DNA from: Galbibacter mesophilus
GTDB lineage: Bacteria > Bacteroidota > Bacteroidia > Flavobacteriales > Flavobacteriaceae
NCBI RefSeq assembly: GCF_023721415.1
Contig: NZ_JAMQVC010000001.1
Location: 744,001 to 808,000 of the forward strand
Length of the DNA: 64,000 nucleotides
Reading direction: 5' to 3'
This document shows positions 1-8,352 of the stretch, piece by piece. The notes under the pieces were generated by a model that was given only the letters and a program-made list of their open reading frames with translations, did not search any database and was not told the DNA's origin. Both the position numbers and the translations under genes were made by a program. Position 1 is the first letter of the stretch, and each line of letters starts with the position of its first letter.

Positions 1-954
1 GGGACGGTAAGCCATTTTATTACCGCAAATAGTTTGGGCAACAGCCTCGCCCATCATGCGCCCAGTATACCAAACTGCCTCCACGGGCTTTCGAAACCCG
101 GTTGGCTCCAGTTGCTCGGCGCAATCACCAATGGCATAAACATTTGGAATATTGGTTTCTAAGTATTTATTTACTTTCACCCCTTTTCCAAGTTCAATAC
201 CGCTATCATTTAGAAAATCAATTGATGGACGCACTCCCGCAGTAAGACCTACCAAATTACATTCTATTTTTTCACCTTCGGAAGTAATAATGGCACTCGC
301 TCTTCCATTTTCATCGGAAACAATTTCCTTCAATTGGGTGTTTAGTTTTAGCTCAATATGATGGTCTTTGATGTGATTCCCTATTAGTTTTGCTTCACCT
401 TCCGGAAGCACACTTCCCCAAAAATAACGGTCGCGCACCAGCATGGTCACGGGAATATTTCGAGTTCTCAACATCTCTGCCAATTCAATTCCTATCAATC
501 CACCACCCACAATTACAGCCCGCTTACAAACCTCGTTATTTGGAGCATTTTCTTCCAAAAGCTCCAAATCTTGTTTTGAATATAAGCCTTGGACTCCTTT
601 TAAATTCTCCCCGGGCCACCCAAATTTATTGGGTTTGGACCCGCTGGCAATAATAAGGTCGTCGTAAGTTAAATCACTCCCATCTTCAAAAAGAAGTCTT
701 TTGTTTTCTGTGTTGACCTCTTTTACAAACCCATGCTTCAGTTGGATGTTGTTTTTCTCCCAAAACCAATTTTCATAAGGTTGCGTGTGCTCAAACTTCA
801 TATGCCCCATATACACATACATAAGCGCTGTACGAGAAAAAAAGTATTCAGACTCAGCCGAAATAACCGTGATTTTATAGTCGCTAAGCTTTCGTATATG
901 CCTAGCAGCGGTAATTCCCGCGATTCCATTTCCAATAATGGCGATGTGTTTCAT
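1..954 (-). CDS. NAD(P)/FAD-dependent oxidoreductase, C-terminus cut by window edge
   Basis: The minus-strand frame is open from an ATG at 954 to base 1, giving the first 318 residues. An N-terminal FAD dinucleotide-binding motif GNGIAG lies at residues 8-13. A second, NAD(P)-binding motif VGGGLIGIELA lies at about 149-159. A YAIGD motif that contacts FAD sits near 285. This is the class-I pyridine nucleotide-disulfide oxidoreductase layout without a redox CxxxxC, as in NirB N-termini, rubredoxin reductases and ferredoxin reductases. The substrate cannot be named because the C-terminus is missing. No neighbour in the window settles whether it belongs to nitrite reduction or another electron-transfer role. 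Confidence 0.85.
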   Translation of the reverse strand, partial: MKHIAIIGNGIAGITAARHIRKLSDYKITVISAESEYFFSRTALMYVYMGHMKFEHTQPYENWFWEKNNIQLKHGFVKEVNTENKRLLFEDGSDLTYDDLIIASGSKPNKFGWPGENLKGVQGLYSKQDLELLEENAPNNEVCKRAVIVGGGLIGIELAEMLRTRNIPVTMLVRDRYFWGSVLPEGEAKLIGNHIKDHHIELKLNTQLKEIVSDENGRASAIITSEGEKIECNLVGLTAGVRPSIDFLNDSGIELGKGVKVNKYLETNIPNVYAIGDCAEQLEPTGFRKPVEAVWYTGRMMGEAVAQTICGNKMAYRP

Positions 955-1027
955 ACGTTTAAATTTTTCCAACTATCTGAAACAATATTTTCAAAAATTG
1001 AGAACGTATGTAATCGCTACGCTCTCG

Positions 1028-1083
1028 CATTAAAAATTTTAAATATTAACTTTATGCAAAGCGATTTTTAAAATTTCTTAATG
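1028..1083. repeat. AT-rich inverted repeat in the 955-1289 spacer
   Basis: Arms at 1028-1043 and 1067-1083 (CATTAAAAATTTTAAA and its complement with a one-base indel) can pair across a 23-nt loop. The 335-bp spacer otherwise holds only AT-rich sequence and the sulfatase terminator. No credible gene is visible in it. Confidence 0.4.
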
Positions 1084-1236
1084 CTCGTTTCATCTGTTGA
1101 ATTTTGTATTGTTTACTTTGGGCTTGCAAAATAGGTCGTACTGCAAGATAAAAACTTAACAGCAGTTATTGGTTTAGAAAGATTTTAAATTTAAATTGCG
1201 GGATTTTTCTTATTTCTGAGAGATTTTTAAAATGAA

Positions 1237-1262
1237 AAGGCCGCTTAAAAAAAGCAGCCTTG
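1237..1262 (-). terminator. Intrinsic terminator of the sulfatase gene
   Basis: On the minus strand AAGGCTGC pairs with GCGGCCTT (one mismatch) across a T-rich loop, and the stem is followed by TTTT. It lies 28 bp after the sulfatase stop. Confidence 0.6.
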
Positions 1263-1289
1263 TTCAGTAGTTTCAGTCTCATTGGAAAA

Positions 1290-2918
1290 TTATTTCCTAT
1301 TCATACCTTCCAAATAGGTCTTAATATACTTTTGGTCTAATTCAGTTGAATCTTTGTATTTTTTACGTAATTCTTTAAGATCCTCAGTAAGTTTCTTTAC
1401 CACATCGGCATATTCTGGATCATCGTAAACATTGTTCATTTCTTTGGGATCTTTCAATCTATCGTAAAGTTCCCACTCATCCACATCGTAATAAAAATGA
1501 ATTAATTTATACTCTTTGGTCACAATACCGTAATGCCTTTTCACCATATGAACTGATGGGTATTCGTAATAATGATAATAAGCAGCTTCGCGATCCCAAT
1601 CCTTGTTGTTACCTTCAAACAACGGCATCATACTTTCCCCCTGCATATCGCTTGGGATGGAAATTCCCGCCGCATCCAAAAATGTTGGTGCAAAATCTAA
1701 ATTCTGAACCATATCATCGTTTACTGTACCGCCTTTTATAACAGCTGGCCAACTCACCATCAGCGGCGTTCTAAAGGATTCTTCATAAATAAAGCGTTTA
1801 TCAAACCAACCGTGTTCGCCAAGGTAAAAACCTTGATCGGAGGTATAAATAATAATGGTGTTCTCCATTAAATCATTTTCCTCCAAATAATCTAAAACCC
1901 TGCCTACATTATCGTCTACCGAAGAAATACTTCCCAAATAATCTTGCATGTAACGCTGATACTTCCACCTCATTTTTTCCTCATCCGTCATTTTAGGCCA
2001 ATTCTTCTTAAAGTCTTCATTTATGGAATCTAAAATTGGATCGTACAATGCTTTTTGCGCTTCATTAGCTCTTCCGTACGGACCGTAAAATCCGTTTTTA
2101 AACGATTCTACTTTCGGAGAGACATCGCCCATTTCCGCAAGGGTTTCGGGCCTAATTTTACTATCGTGCTCATATTGCATGTGATAAAGCAGATTCATTT
2201 CTGCTGTTTTGGCTGCCGTACCTCTGTTCTTGTAATCATCAAATAACGTTTCGGGCTCTGGAAATGTCTTTTCCGAATATTCTTTAAACTTTTCCGGACT
2301 AGGCCACCATGGTCTGTGTGGTGCCTTGTGCAGATACATCATCATAAAAGGCTTGTCTTTCTCCCTTTTATTCTCCAGCCAATTCAGTGTAAAGTCGGTA
2401 ATTATATCGGTAGCATAGCCCGTAACGGTAGTGTCACCCTTTTTGGTAATGAAATCCGGATTGATATAGTGTCCTTGTCCTGGAAGAATGGCAAATTCAT
2501 CAACGCCTTTTGGGTTATTTCCAAAGTGAAGCTTCCCGAACATGGCCGTTTGGTAGCCTGCGTTTTGGAATAACTGCGGAAAGGTTACATTGGTAGTATC
2601 AAACGGAAAATGGTTATCTACCTTTCCATTAATGTGACTGTGTTTTCCGGTAAGAATCACAGCCCGCGAAGGAGCACAAATGGAATTGGTAACGGAAGCA
2701 TTGGTAAAAAGCATTCCCTTTTTGGCAATCCTATCAATGTTAGGTGTTTCAATTAGCTTGTTGGAATAAGCGCTAATGGCTTGGTATCCGTGGTCGTCCG
2801 ACATGATAAAAACAATGTTGGGACGTTTTTTTTCTTCGGATGTTTGTTCATTTTCTTTCTTTTCTGAACAACTAAAGATGCTGGCCAGACAAAAAAGTAA
2901 AAAGCATTTTTTCAACAT
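1290..2918 (-). CDS. Sulfatase (family S1), lipoprotein
   Basis: 542 residues. The N-terminus is a lipoprotein signal ending at Cys17 (IFSC), so the enzyme is probably anchored at the cell envelope. The metal-binding start of the alkaline-phosphatase-like fold is MSDDHG near residues 39-44. CAPSR at 81-85 is the sulfatase signature, whose Cys81 would be converted to formylglycine by a maturase not found in this window. GKLH near 128 and SDQGFYLGEHG further on are also typical. The closest functional class is arylsulfatase or polysaccharide sulfatase acting on sulfated glycans, common in marine Flavobacteriia. No SusC/D pair or glycoside hydrolase lies nearby, so the substrate is unknown. A terminator follows the gene. 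Confidence 0.92.
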   Translation of the reverse strand: MLKKCFLLFCLASIFSCSEKKENEQTSEEKKRPNIVFIMSDDHGYQAISAYSNKLIETPNIDRIAKKGMLFTNASVTNSICAPSRAVILTGKHSHINGKVDNHFPFDTTNVTFPQLFQNAGYQTAMFGKLHFGNNPKGVDEFAILPGQGHYINPDFITKKGDTTVTGYATDIITDFTLNWLENKREKDKPFMMMYLHKAPHRPWWPSPEKFKEYSEKTFPEPETLFDDYKNRGTAAKTAEMNLLYHMQYEHDSKIRPETLAEMGDVSPKVESFKNGFYGPYGRANEAQKALYDPILDSINEDFKKNWPKMTDEEKMRWKYQRYMQDYLGSISSVDDNVGRVLDYLEENDLMENTIIIYTSDQGFYLGEHGWFDKRFIYEESFRTPLMVSWPAVIKGGTVNDDMVQNLDFAPTFLDAAGISIPSDMQGESMMPLFEGNNKDWDREAAYYHYYEYPSVHMVKRHYGIVTKEYKLIHFYYDVDEWELYDRLKDPKEMNNVYDDPEYADVVKKLTEDLKELRKKYKDSTELDQKYIKTYLEGMNRK

Positions 2919-2998
2919 AGTGAAGTGTATTTTAGGTTGGTTTAAATTTAAAAAACTAAAGATATAAAAAATAGATGATTGATGAATTTACATAAAAA

Positions 2999-3022
2999 AG
3001 CCAACCCCAAAGGAGTTGGCTT
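2999..3022 (-). terminator. Intrinsic terminator of clpP
   Basis: Read on the minus strand, AAGCCAAC and GTTGGCTT form a perfect 8-bp stem with an 8-nt loop, followed by TTTTTT. It lies 22 bp after the clpP stop. Confidence 0.85.
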
Positions 3023-3044
3023 CTATACAATTTTATATTTGATG

Positions 3045-3587
3045 TTATTTTAAAATCCCATCTACGATTCCGTATTCCAAAGATTCTTCGGCGTCCATCC
3101 AATAATCACGGTTGAAATCTTTCATGATTTTCTCGAAATCCTGTCCGCAGTTATCAGCTAATATTTGAGCGCTGATTTCTTTGGTTTTCAAAATTTCCCG
3201 TGCTTGAATTTCTATGTTGGAAGCTTGTCCTCTAGCTCCTCCACTCGGCTGATGAATCATCACTCTTGCATACGGATACACAAAACGTCTTCCTTTTTCT
3301 CCTGCAGAAAGTAAGATAGAACCCATAGACGCCGCAAAACCGGTACAAATGGTAGAAACCGGACTTTTTAACGACTTCATGGTATCGTGAATGGCAAAAC
3401 CAGAAGTAACGTAACCACCCGGACTGTTTATAATTAATTTAATTTCTTCATCACTCAAAGAATCTAAATATAAAAGTCGGTCGATAACGTGTTTTGCCGA
3501 TTTATCATCTACTTGCCCCCAAAGAAAAACTTTACGTTCTTCCAATAAGGCACTGTCTATTTTATCTTGAATTTTATTACTAGCCAT
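3045..3587 (-). CDS. clpP: ClpP-type serine protease subunit
   Basis: 180 residues with the ClpP/crotonase fold. The catalytic triad is visible as Ser87 in GFAASMGS, His112 in VMIHQP and Asp157 in MKDFNRD. INSPGGYV near 54-61 is the strand that binds the substrate backbone. The protein has almost no propeptide and is shorter than most ClpPs. Canonical ClpP has GQAASMGA and MIHQPLGG where this one has GFAASMGS and MIHQPSGG. No clpX or tig gene adjoins it, so it may be a second ClpP paralogue that mixes with, or works apart from, the housekeeping one. It is a single-gene unit with its own promoter and terminator. Confidence 0.93.
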   Translation of the reverse strand: MASNKIQDKIDSALLEERKVFLWGQVDDKSAKHVIDRLLYLDSLSDEEIKLIINSPGGYVTSGFAIHDTMKSLKSPVSTICTGFAASMGSILLSAGEKGRRFVYPYARVMIHQPSGGARGQASNIEIQAREILKTKEISAQILADNCGQDFEKIMKDFNRDYWMDAEESLEYGIVDGILK

Positions 3588-3606
3588 AATTTTTTTAATT
3601 ATTATT

Positions 3607-3636
3607 CAAATATACTTAATTCGATTTATACACCAA
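3607..3636 (-). promoter_or_regulatory. Bacteroidota-type promoter of clpP
   Basis: On the minus strand TTG (3636-3634) is followed after 19 nt by TATATTTG (3614-3607). This is a full match to the TTG / TAnnTTTG consensus of the Bacteroidota primary sigma factor. The ATG of clpP is 20 nt further on, leaving a short leader. Confidence 0.75.
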
Positions 3637-3675
3637 GTTAGATTTGGAATGCTCCAACGGTTTCGTGTATTTTTT

Positions 3676-4566
3676 TTAGTTTTCTGAGTCGGCTTTAGAG
3701 TTCCAAGGATATAATTCCTGATTCACAAACTTCTTCGGAAATTTCTCATCCTCATCAAATCCTAATTCGATGTCCCTTCCGTCATGCGGAATGTAATTCG
3801 TTTTAAAAATATAATCCCACACGCTCAATGTAATTCCGAAATTGACTCCGTATTTGTTCGGCATTTTTTTGCTATGATGCCAAATATGCATTTTCGGATT
3901 ATTGAAGATATATTTTAATGGACCATAATCCCAGCCAATGTTGGCATGGTTTAAGTGCCCAATAGTAATGTTGAAAAAATGAACAATCGCCACTGATTCA
4001 ATTGTAAAACCACCTATGATGGCAATAGGAATGTACAATATCGATTTATACACGATGGGTTCCATCCAATGGTAACGAAAATGGGCGGCAAAAGCCATTT
4101 CCTTTACGGAATGATGTGTTTTATGAAAATTCCACAAAAAAGGAACTCTGTGCAACAAAATATGCGTACCCCATTGTATAAAATCAGCCACAAAAAAGAA
4201 TATTAACAATCCCCAATACCAAGGAAGTTTCGAGGCATTAAAAAGTTGAAAATCAGCTACCGACAAATTAAAAATGCCTAAAAAATCATTGAAAATTGCT
4301 TCCGCCGTATTGGAAAGTGCAATAAGCGCAATGAGATTCAGCAGAAAAAAATTAAAGAACAAATAGAACGTATCGAGCCAAAAATCCTTTCTGAAAATCT
4401 TTTGATTTTTCCGCCAAGGAAAAAGGATTTCCAATCCCCAAACCGTAAACGAAATAATAAGCAACCCATAAAAATAATTCTCCCAATAAAATCGGGTAAT
4501 CTCGTCCAGCAGGTAATTAAAATACCCCGAATACGATTCTTTTATGATGTTGAAATATTTGTTCAT
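3676..4566 (-). CDS. Sterol desaturase / fatty acid hydroxylase family membrane protein
   Basis: About 296 residues from the ATG at 4566; an in-frame ATG at 4587 would add seven. Several hydrophobic segments precede the histidine-box motifs of the di-iron membrane hydroxylase superfamily: HILLHRVPFLWNFHKTHH in the middle and HIWHHS near the C-terminal third. The family inserts oxygen or double bonds into sterols, fatty acids, carotenoids or other lipids. It lies downstream of arsM on the same strand, but a 176-bp gap with an inverted repeat separates them, so cotranscription is uncertain. The substrate is not predictable from sequence alone. Confidence 0.85.
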   Translation of the reverse strand: MNKYFNIIKESYSGYFNYLLDEITRFYWENYFYGLLIISFTVWGLEILFPWRKNQKIFRKDFWLDTFYLFFNFFLLNLIALIALSNTAEAIFNDFLGIFNLSVADFQLFNASKLPWYWGLLIFFFVADFIQWGTHILLHRVPFLWNFHKTHHSVKEMAFAAHFRYHWMEPIVYKSILYIPIAIIGGFTIESVAIVHFFNITIGHLNHANIGWDYGPLKYIFNNPKMHIWHHSKKMPNKYGVNFGITLSVWDYIFKTNYIPHDGRDIELGFDEDEKFPKKFVNQELYPWNSKADSEN

Positions 4567-4630
4567 ACACTTTGGTAAACAATTCAAATTAACCGATATA
4601 TTTTGCCAAAAATAAAACGGTTGTCGTGCA

Positions 4631-4678
4631 GAGCCTGTCGAAGCATTTTTGTGAACGTAAATACCCTTCGACAGGCTC
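4631..4678. repeat. Inverted repeat between arsM and the hydroxylase
   Basis: GAGCCTGTCGAAG (4631-4643) and CTTCGACAGGCTC (4666-4678) are perfect 13-bp inverted arms around a 22-nt loop. It lies 3' of arsM but has no T-tract on the minus strand, so it looks like a dispersed intergenic palindrome rather than a standard terminator. It may still end or stabilise the arsenosugar transcript. Confidence 0.65.
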
Positions 4679-4742
4679 AGGGTGACATTAAGGTTTTAAA
4701 GCCCAGTTCAGCATTGGAATCCTCAGGAGTGACAGTAATTTT

Positions 4743-5711
4743 TTAACAGCACCCGTCACCGTCGTAATGCCAAGTGGATTCCGAAATAAAAATATCTTCT
4801 CTATTTAAATTTTTGAGTGCGTTGGCTGTCTTGTCGCAAACTGCTAAAGGTTGGTTCTGCAATAAAACGTGCCCTTTTTTATCGTCAAAATAATCTTCAG
4901 TTCCATAATAAATGGCAGTTTTCCCGGTAAAAACACAAGGTCCGTCTTCGGGCATCGGATCTTTAATGGCCGCTACTTCAATAGATTCTATATAAATTAA
5001 CTCATCGGTATTATAATGGGTTGGACTTAGAATGCGGTATGGTTTTCGGGCTCTTATTTCAATAGTGCCAAATCCCGCATCGGTAAGCATTTTTACGTAC
5101 TCTTTTATGGGCAAACTTCCACTTAGGCACAACGCACGAAGCTGTTCATCATTTCGCAATTCATCATTCATGTGCTGCTCGCAAGTAGGGTCGCTCATTA
5201 CCAACCTACCGTGAGGTTTTAGTACGCGGTACATTTCAGCAATCGCTTTTTTAAGTTCTTCCGTTTTAAAAATATTGAACAGGCAATTTTGGGCGGCCAC
5301 GTCTATGCTTTCATCTTCCACAGGCAAGTGCAACGCATCCCCCTTTTTTAAGTTTACGAACTCACTTTTAAACCACGGATTTTGAAGTTCGGCCTCCTGA
5401 AAATTTTTACGGGAAGCCTCCAACATTTCATCTACCACATCTACGCCAATAACACCATCTTTTTGTCTGGAAAAGTAAGCGAACTGCAATAATTCCATTC
5501 CTCCGCCAACGCCTACGTACAATATTTTAGGATTGTTTGCTAAATCCCTTGGGTGTACCGTGCTCCCGCAGCCGTAGTTCATTTCTTGCATGATTTTAGG
5601 AATTTTCAATTCCGGCAATTCCCAAATAGGATTGGTGGTACAGCACAAGCCCACATCGGGTGTTAAGGCAGCTTCTTTGTAAACGTCTTTTGTGGTTTCT
5701 AAATAACTCAT
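4743..5711 (-). CDS. arsM: Arsenite S-adenosylmethionine methyltransferase (arsenosugar type)
   Basis: 322 residues. A class-I methyltransferase core contains the SAM loop VGVGGGME (about 66-73), the acidic VDVVDEM and the DALHLPVED strand. Cys143 in QNCLFN and Cys195 in ALCLSG sit where ArsM enzymes bind As(III). Further cysteines are Cys23, Cys24, Cys48 and Cys177, plus a terminal CC pair. ArsM enzymes methylate arsenite to mono- and dimethylated species. The start codon overlaps the stop of the upstream phosphorylase (ATGA, 5708-5711), showing translational coupling. As the last gene of an operon containing arsS, its product (dimethylarsenic) is probably the feedstock for ArsS rather than a volatile end product. 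Confidence 0.88.
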   Translation of the reverse strand: MSYLETTKDVYKEAALTPDVGLCCTTNPIWELPELKIPKIMQEMNYGCGSTVHPRDLANNPKILYVGVGGGMELLQFAYFSRQKDGVIGVDVVDEMLEASRKNFQEAELQNPWFKSEFVNLKKGDALHLPVEDESIDVAAQNCLFNIFKTEELKKAIAEMYRVLKPHGRLVMSDPTCEQHMNDELRNDEQLRALCLSGSLPIKEYVKMLTDAGFGTIEIRARKPYRILSPTHYNTDELIYIESIEVAAIKDPMPEDGPCVFTGKTAIYYGTEDYFDDKKGHVLLQNQPLAVCDKTANALKNLNREDIFISESTWHYDGDGCC

Positions 5712-6523
5712 AATTGTTTAATCAATTTCTTGAAAAGCGTAATCATTTTTGGTTCTGCTTCCCCCGCAATTTTAATGATTTCCTGAATATCAATCGGCTG
5801 AAGATTGTCTGGATCGCCCTCGTCGGTAATTACCGAAATTGCGGCAATCGGCAAACGTAAATGATTGGCAACAATAACTTCCGGCACAGTACTCATCCCA
5901 ACGGCGTCGGCTCCAATAATTTTTAGGTAGCGATATTCAGCCTTCGTCTCTAATTGAGGTCCGACTACGGAAGCGTAAACCCCTTTTTGAAGGGTAATGT
6001 TTTCTTCATCGGCAATTTTAGCTAAAGCCTTGCACATTTCAAGATCGTACGGCTCACTCATGTCCACAAACCGGTCGCCAAACTCACTTACTCCTTTAAA
6101 AGCCAAAGGCGAGCCTCCCTGTAAATTTATGTGATCTTCAATCATCATTAGATCGCCTTTCTTGAAATCCAAATTGACCGAACCCGCGGCATTGGATATC
6201 AATAATTTTTTAATTCCTAATTCATGCATGGCACGAATAGGATATGTAATATCGATAAAATCGTAGCCTTCATATAAGTGAAAGCGCCCTTGCATCACCA
6301 CCACTTTTTTGCCTTCAATTTCGCCGTAAATCAATTTCCCAGTGTGAAATTCTACGGTTGCCAAAGGGAAAAATGGAATATGGTTGTAATGTGCTACGAT
6401 TGGATTTTCAATTTCGTCCACTAATTTCCCCAGTCCGGTACCTAAAACAATCCCTACTTCTGGACTTTCAAAGCCTTTGCTTTTTAAATATGCGGCTGTT
6501 TCGTGTAATTGTTGTTTCGTCAT
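5708..6523 (-). CDS. Purine nucleoside phosphorylase of the arsenosugar operon
   Basis: 271 residues from the ATG at 6523; an in-frame ATG at 6553 exists but yields an atypical extension. The phosphate-binding motif VLGTGLGKL, FHTGKL, QGRFHLYEGY and SNAAGSVN are those of the trimeric PNP/MTAP (PNP class II) family. GVYASVVGPQLET and GMSTVPE are the purine-site motifs. The family splits purine nucleosides with phosphate to the base plus pentose-1-phosphate. Set between arsS-type genes and coupled to arsM, it is inferred to act on the arsenic-bearing adenosine made by ArsS, releasing adenine. A general purine salvage role remains possible. Confidence 0.88.
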   Translation of the reverse strand: MTKQQLHETAAYLKSKGFESPEVGIVLGTGLGKLVDEIENPIVAHYNHIPFFPLATVEFHTGKLIYGEIEGKKVVVMQGRFHLYEGYDFIDITYPIRAMHELGIKKLLISNAAGSVNLDFKKGDLMMIEDHINLQGGSPLAFKGVSEFGDRFVDMSEPYDLEMCKALAKIADEENITLQKGVYASVVGPQLETKAEYRYLKIIGADAVGMSTVPEVIVANHLRLPIAAISVITDEGDPDNLQPIDIQEIIKIAGEAEPKMITLFKKLIKQL

Positions 6524-6565
6524 AATTCTTACTTTTTTATCATTTTTAAACAACTGATCTTGGTA

Positions 6566-7177
6566 TTACTTGCTTAAAAATTTTTGAAATGCTGGATGCT
6601 CTTTTATATCGTCGTACACATCCACATCATTACGTTCTTCCAACAAAGCTACATCAAGCGGATGTAAAGATTGTAAAGTATCTCTTAAAACCGTATTTGT
6701 GCCCCATTTTTTTTGCTGAAAAACGGTTGGATGCAATTGTTTTAGCCCCAAAAGATAGTATCCGCCATCTTGCGCAGGGCCAACAACGGCATCGTTTATT
6801 TCCAACTTTTGAAAAGCATCATCAATATGTTGTGTTGTCAAATCGTATAAATCGCTGCCAATTATCACCGCCTTTTTATAACCCAAACGGAAGATTTCTT
6901 CAAAAGCATTTTTCATGCGTTCTCCAAGATTATTACCCTTCTGGATTTTTTTGCTGAATTTTCCATCGTTCCAAATATCATCTTCAGCAATTTCTTCAGA
7001 ATAAAAAACAAAGACATCTCCATTTATTTTCTTGGCTATTTGCTGGGTGTGTTTCAGTAAAAAAAGATAAATTCCCAATGCTTTTTCATTCCCCACCGTT
7101 TTTGCCAAACGGGTTTTTACCTTTCCCAACTCTGGATTACGGGTAAAAATCAACAATGCATTATTCTTTTCAACCAT
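6566..7177 (-). CDS. TIGR04282 family (DUF2064) arsenosugar-associated glycosyltransferase
   Basis: 203 residues with a compact GT-A/nucleotidyltransferase-like fold. The N-terminal LLIFTRNPELGKVKTRLAK is the nucleotide-binding loop. IIGSDLYDL provides the metal-binding Asp pair. VVGPAQDGGYYLLGL is a signature of DUF2064. The family is repeatedly found next to ArsS, hence its annotation as an arsenosugar biosynthesis glycosyltransferase, but the reaction is inferred from context. It lies 36 bp after arsS and 42 bp before the phosphorylase ATG, inside the operon. Confidence 0.85.
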   Translation of the reverse strand: MVEKNNALLIFTRNPELGKVKTRLAKTVGNEKALGIYLFLLKHTQQIAKKINGDVFVFYSEEIAEDDIWNDGKFSKKIQKGNNLGERMKNAFEEIFRLGYKKAVIIGSDLYDLTTQHIDDAFQKLEINDAVVGPAQDGGYYLLGLKQLHPTVFQQKKWGTNTVLRDTLQSLHPLDVALLEERNDVDVYDDIKEHPAFQKFLSK

Positions 7178-7213
7178 ATAAAGCTTTCGTGAATTTAAAA
7201 ATTGATTTGCACT

Positions 7214-8269
7214 CTAGGCAACCGTTCCCTGGCAACTACTTCCCGCTCCCGCCGTACAACCGTAGCAATGTTGAGAAATAACGATATCACGATTGTTTAA
7301 TATATCCTCGTTGTATTCGCTTATGTGTTTTACTTTACTTGCCACTTTTAGTTCCAGCATTTGGTTGAAATCACAATCATAGAGCCAACCATCCCAACTT
7401 ACTGAAATTGTATTGGTGCACATTACATTGCTCACTGCGGAAGGATTAAACGCTTCCACCAAATTATACATATAATCTTCGTAATTATCTGAAGCAATGA
7501 GATATTCCAAAAACCGTGAAATTGGCAGGTTGGTGATGGCGAAAAGATTGTGGAATTGAATACCAAAATCCTCCAACAATGCTTTTTTAAAGTCTTTTTC
7601 CATCGAAGCTTGATTGGTAGGCAAAAAAGCGCCCGCCGGATTGTACACCAAATCCAATTTTAAATCACTGTCCGGCATTCCGTACCCGACAGCGTTTAAT
7701 TTTTTTAAGGCTTCAATGGATTTATTAAAAACACCTTCGCCACGCTGTTTGTCGGTTTTCCCTCTTGTCCAATGCGGCATGGAAGAAACCACATGAACGT
7801 TGTGCTTTTTGAAAAACTCTGGCAAATCGTGATACTTTTTATTTGCCTCGATAATGGTTAAATTGCTACGTACAATAAAATCCTTAATCCCAACTTTGGA
7901 TGCTTCTTCCACAAACCATCTAAAATTGGGATTCATTTCCGGCGCGCCTCCCGTTAAATCCAACGTATGCGCACCCGTGGTTTTTATAACATCCAAACAC
8001 TGCTGCATGGTCTCTCTGGTCATGATTTCCTTACGGTCTGGCCCCGCATCCACATGGCAATGCGAGCATACCTGATTGCACATATAACCAACATTTATTT
8101 GCAGAATCTCTAACTTTTTTGGTTGTAAAGGAAACTGATTCGTTTCTGCTAATTTCTCCTTAAAAGTTGGCAATTCTCCATTCTGAAAAATCCCATTTGA
8201 AAGGATTTTTAGTTGGGTTTCAGTTTTAGAAAGTTCGTTTTCACGTTTATGCAGCGACTGTGTCGACAT
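7214..8269 (-). CDS. arsS: Radical SAM protein ArsS (arsenosugar biosynthesis)
   Basis: 351 residues. Cys64, Cys68 and Cys71 in VGYMCNQVCSHCH form the CxxxCxxC site for the SAM-binding 4Fe-4S cluster. DLTGGAPEMNP is the GGE-like SAM-binding motif. The C-terminal DUF3641-type part ends with a cysteine cluster, CYGCTAGAGSSCQG. Some ArsS members carry selenocysteine in this tail; here the residues are Cys and the stop is TAG. The family is proposed to transfer the 5'-deoxyadenosyl radical to dimethylarsenite, giving 5'-deoxy-5'-dimethylarsinoyl-adenosine. The gene follows the AhpD-like gene after 83 bp. Confidence 0.9.
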   Translation of the reverse strand: MSTQSLHKRENELSKTETQLKILSNGIFQNGELPTFKEKLAETNQFPLQPKKLEILQINVGYMCNQVCSHCHVDAGPDRKEIMTRETMQQCLDVIKTTGAHTLDLTGGAPEMNPNFRWFVEEASKVGIKDFIVRSNLTIIEANKKYHDLPEFFKKHNVHVVSSMPHWTRGKTDKQRGEGVFNKSIEALKKLNAVGYGMPDSDLKLDLVYNPAGAFLPTNQASMEKDFKKALLEDFGIQFHNLFAITNLPISRFLEYLIASDNYEDYMYNLVEAFNPSAVSNVMCTNTISVSWDGWLYDCDFNQMLELKVASKVKHISEYNEDILNNRDIVISQHCYGCTAGAGSSCQGTVA

Positions 8270-8352
8270 CTATTTTGTTCTTGAAATTAAATTTTTTGCA
8301 AAGTTTTTTCTGACTTTACAGGCATGAATTTGGATTACTTTTTTGGCAGACT

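Noticed and set aside
733-1071. Plus-strand 112-codon ORF
   Set aside because: Antisense shadow of the FAD oxidoreductase, whose motifs are clear on the other strand.
7214-7300. Possible selenocysteine tail in ArsS
   Set aside because: The C-terminal cluster is read entirely with Cys codons and ends in TAG, not an in-frame TGA, and no continuation follows.
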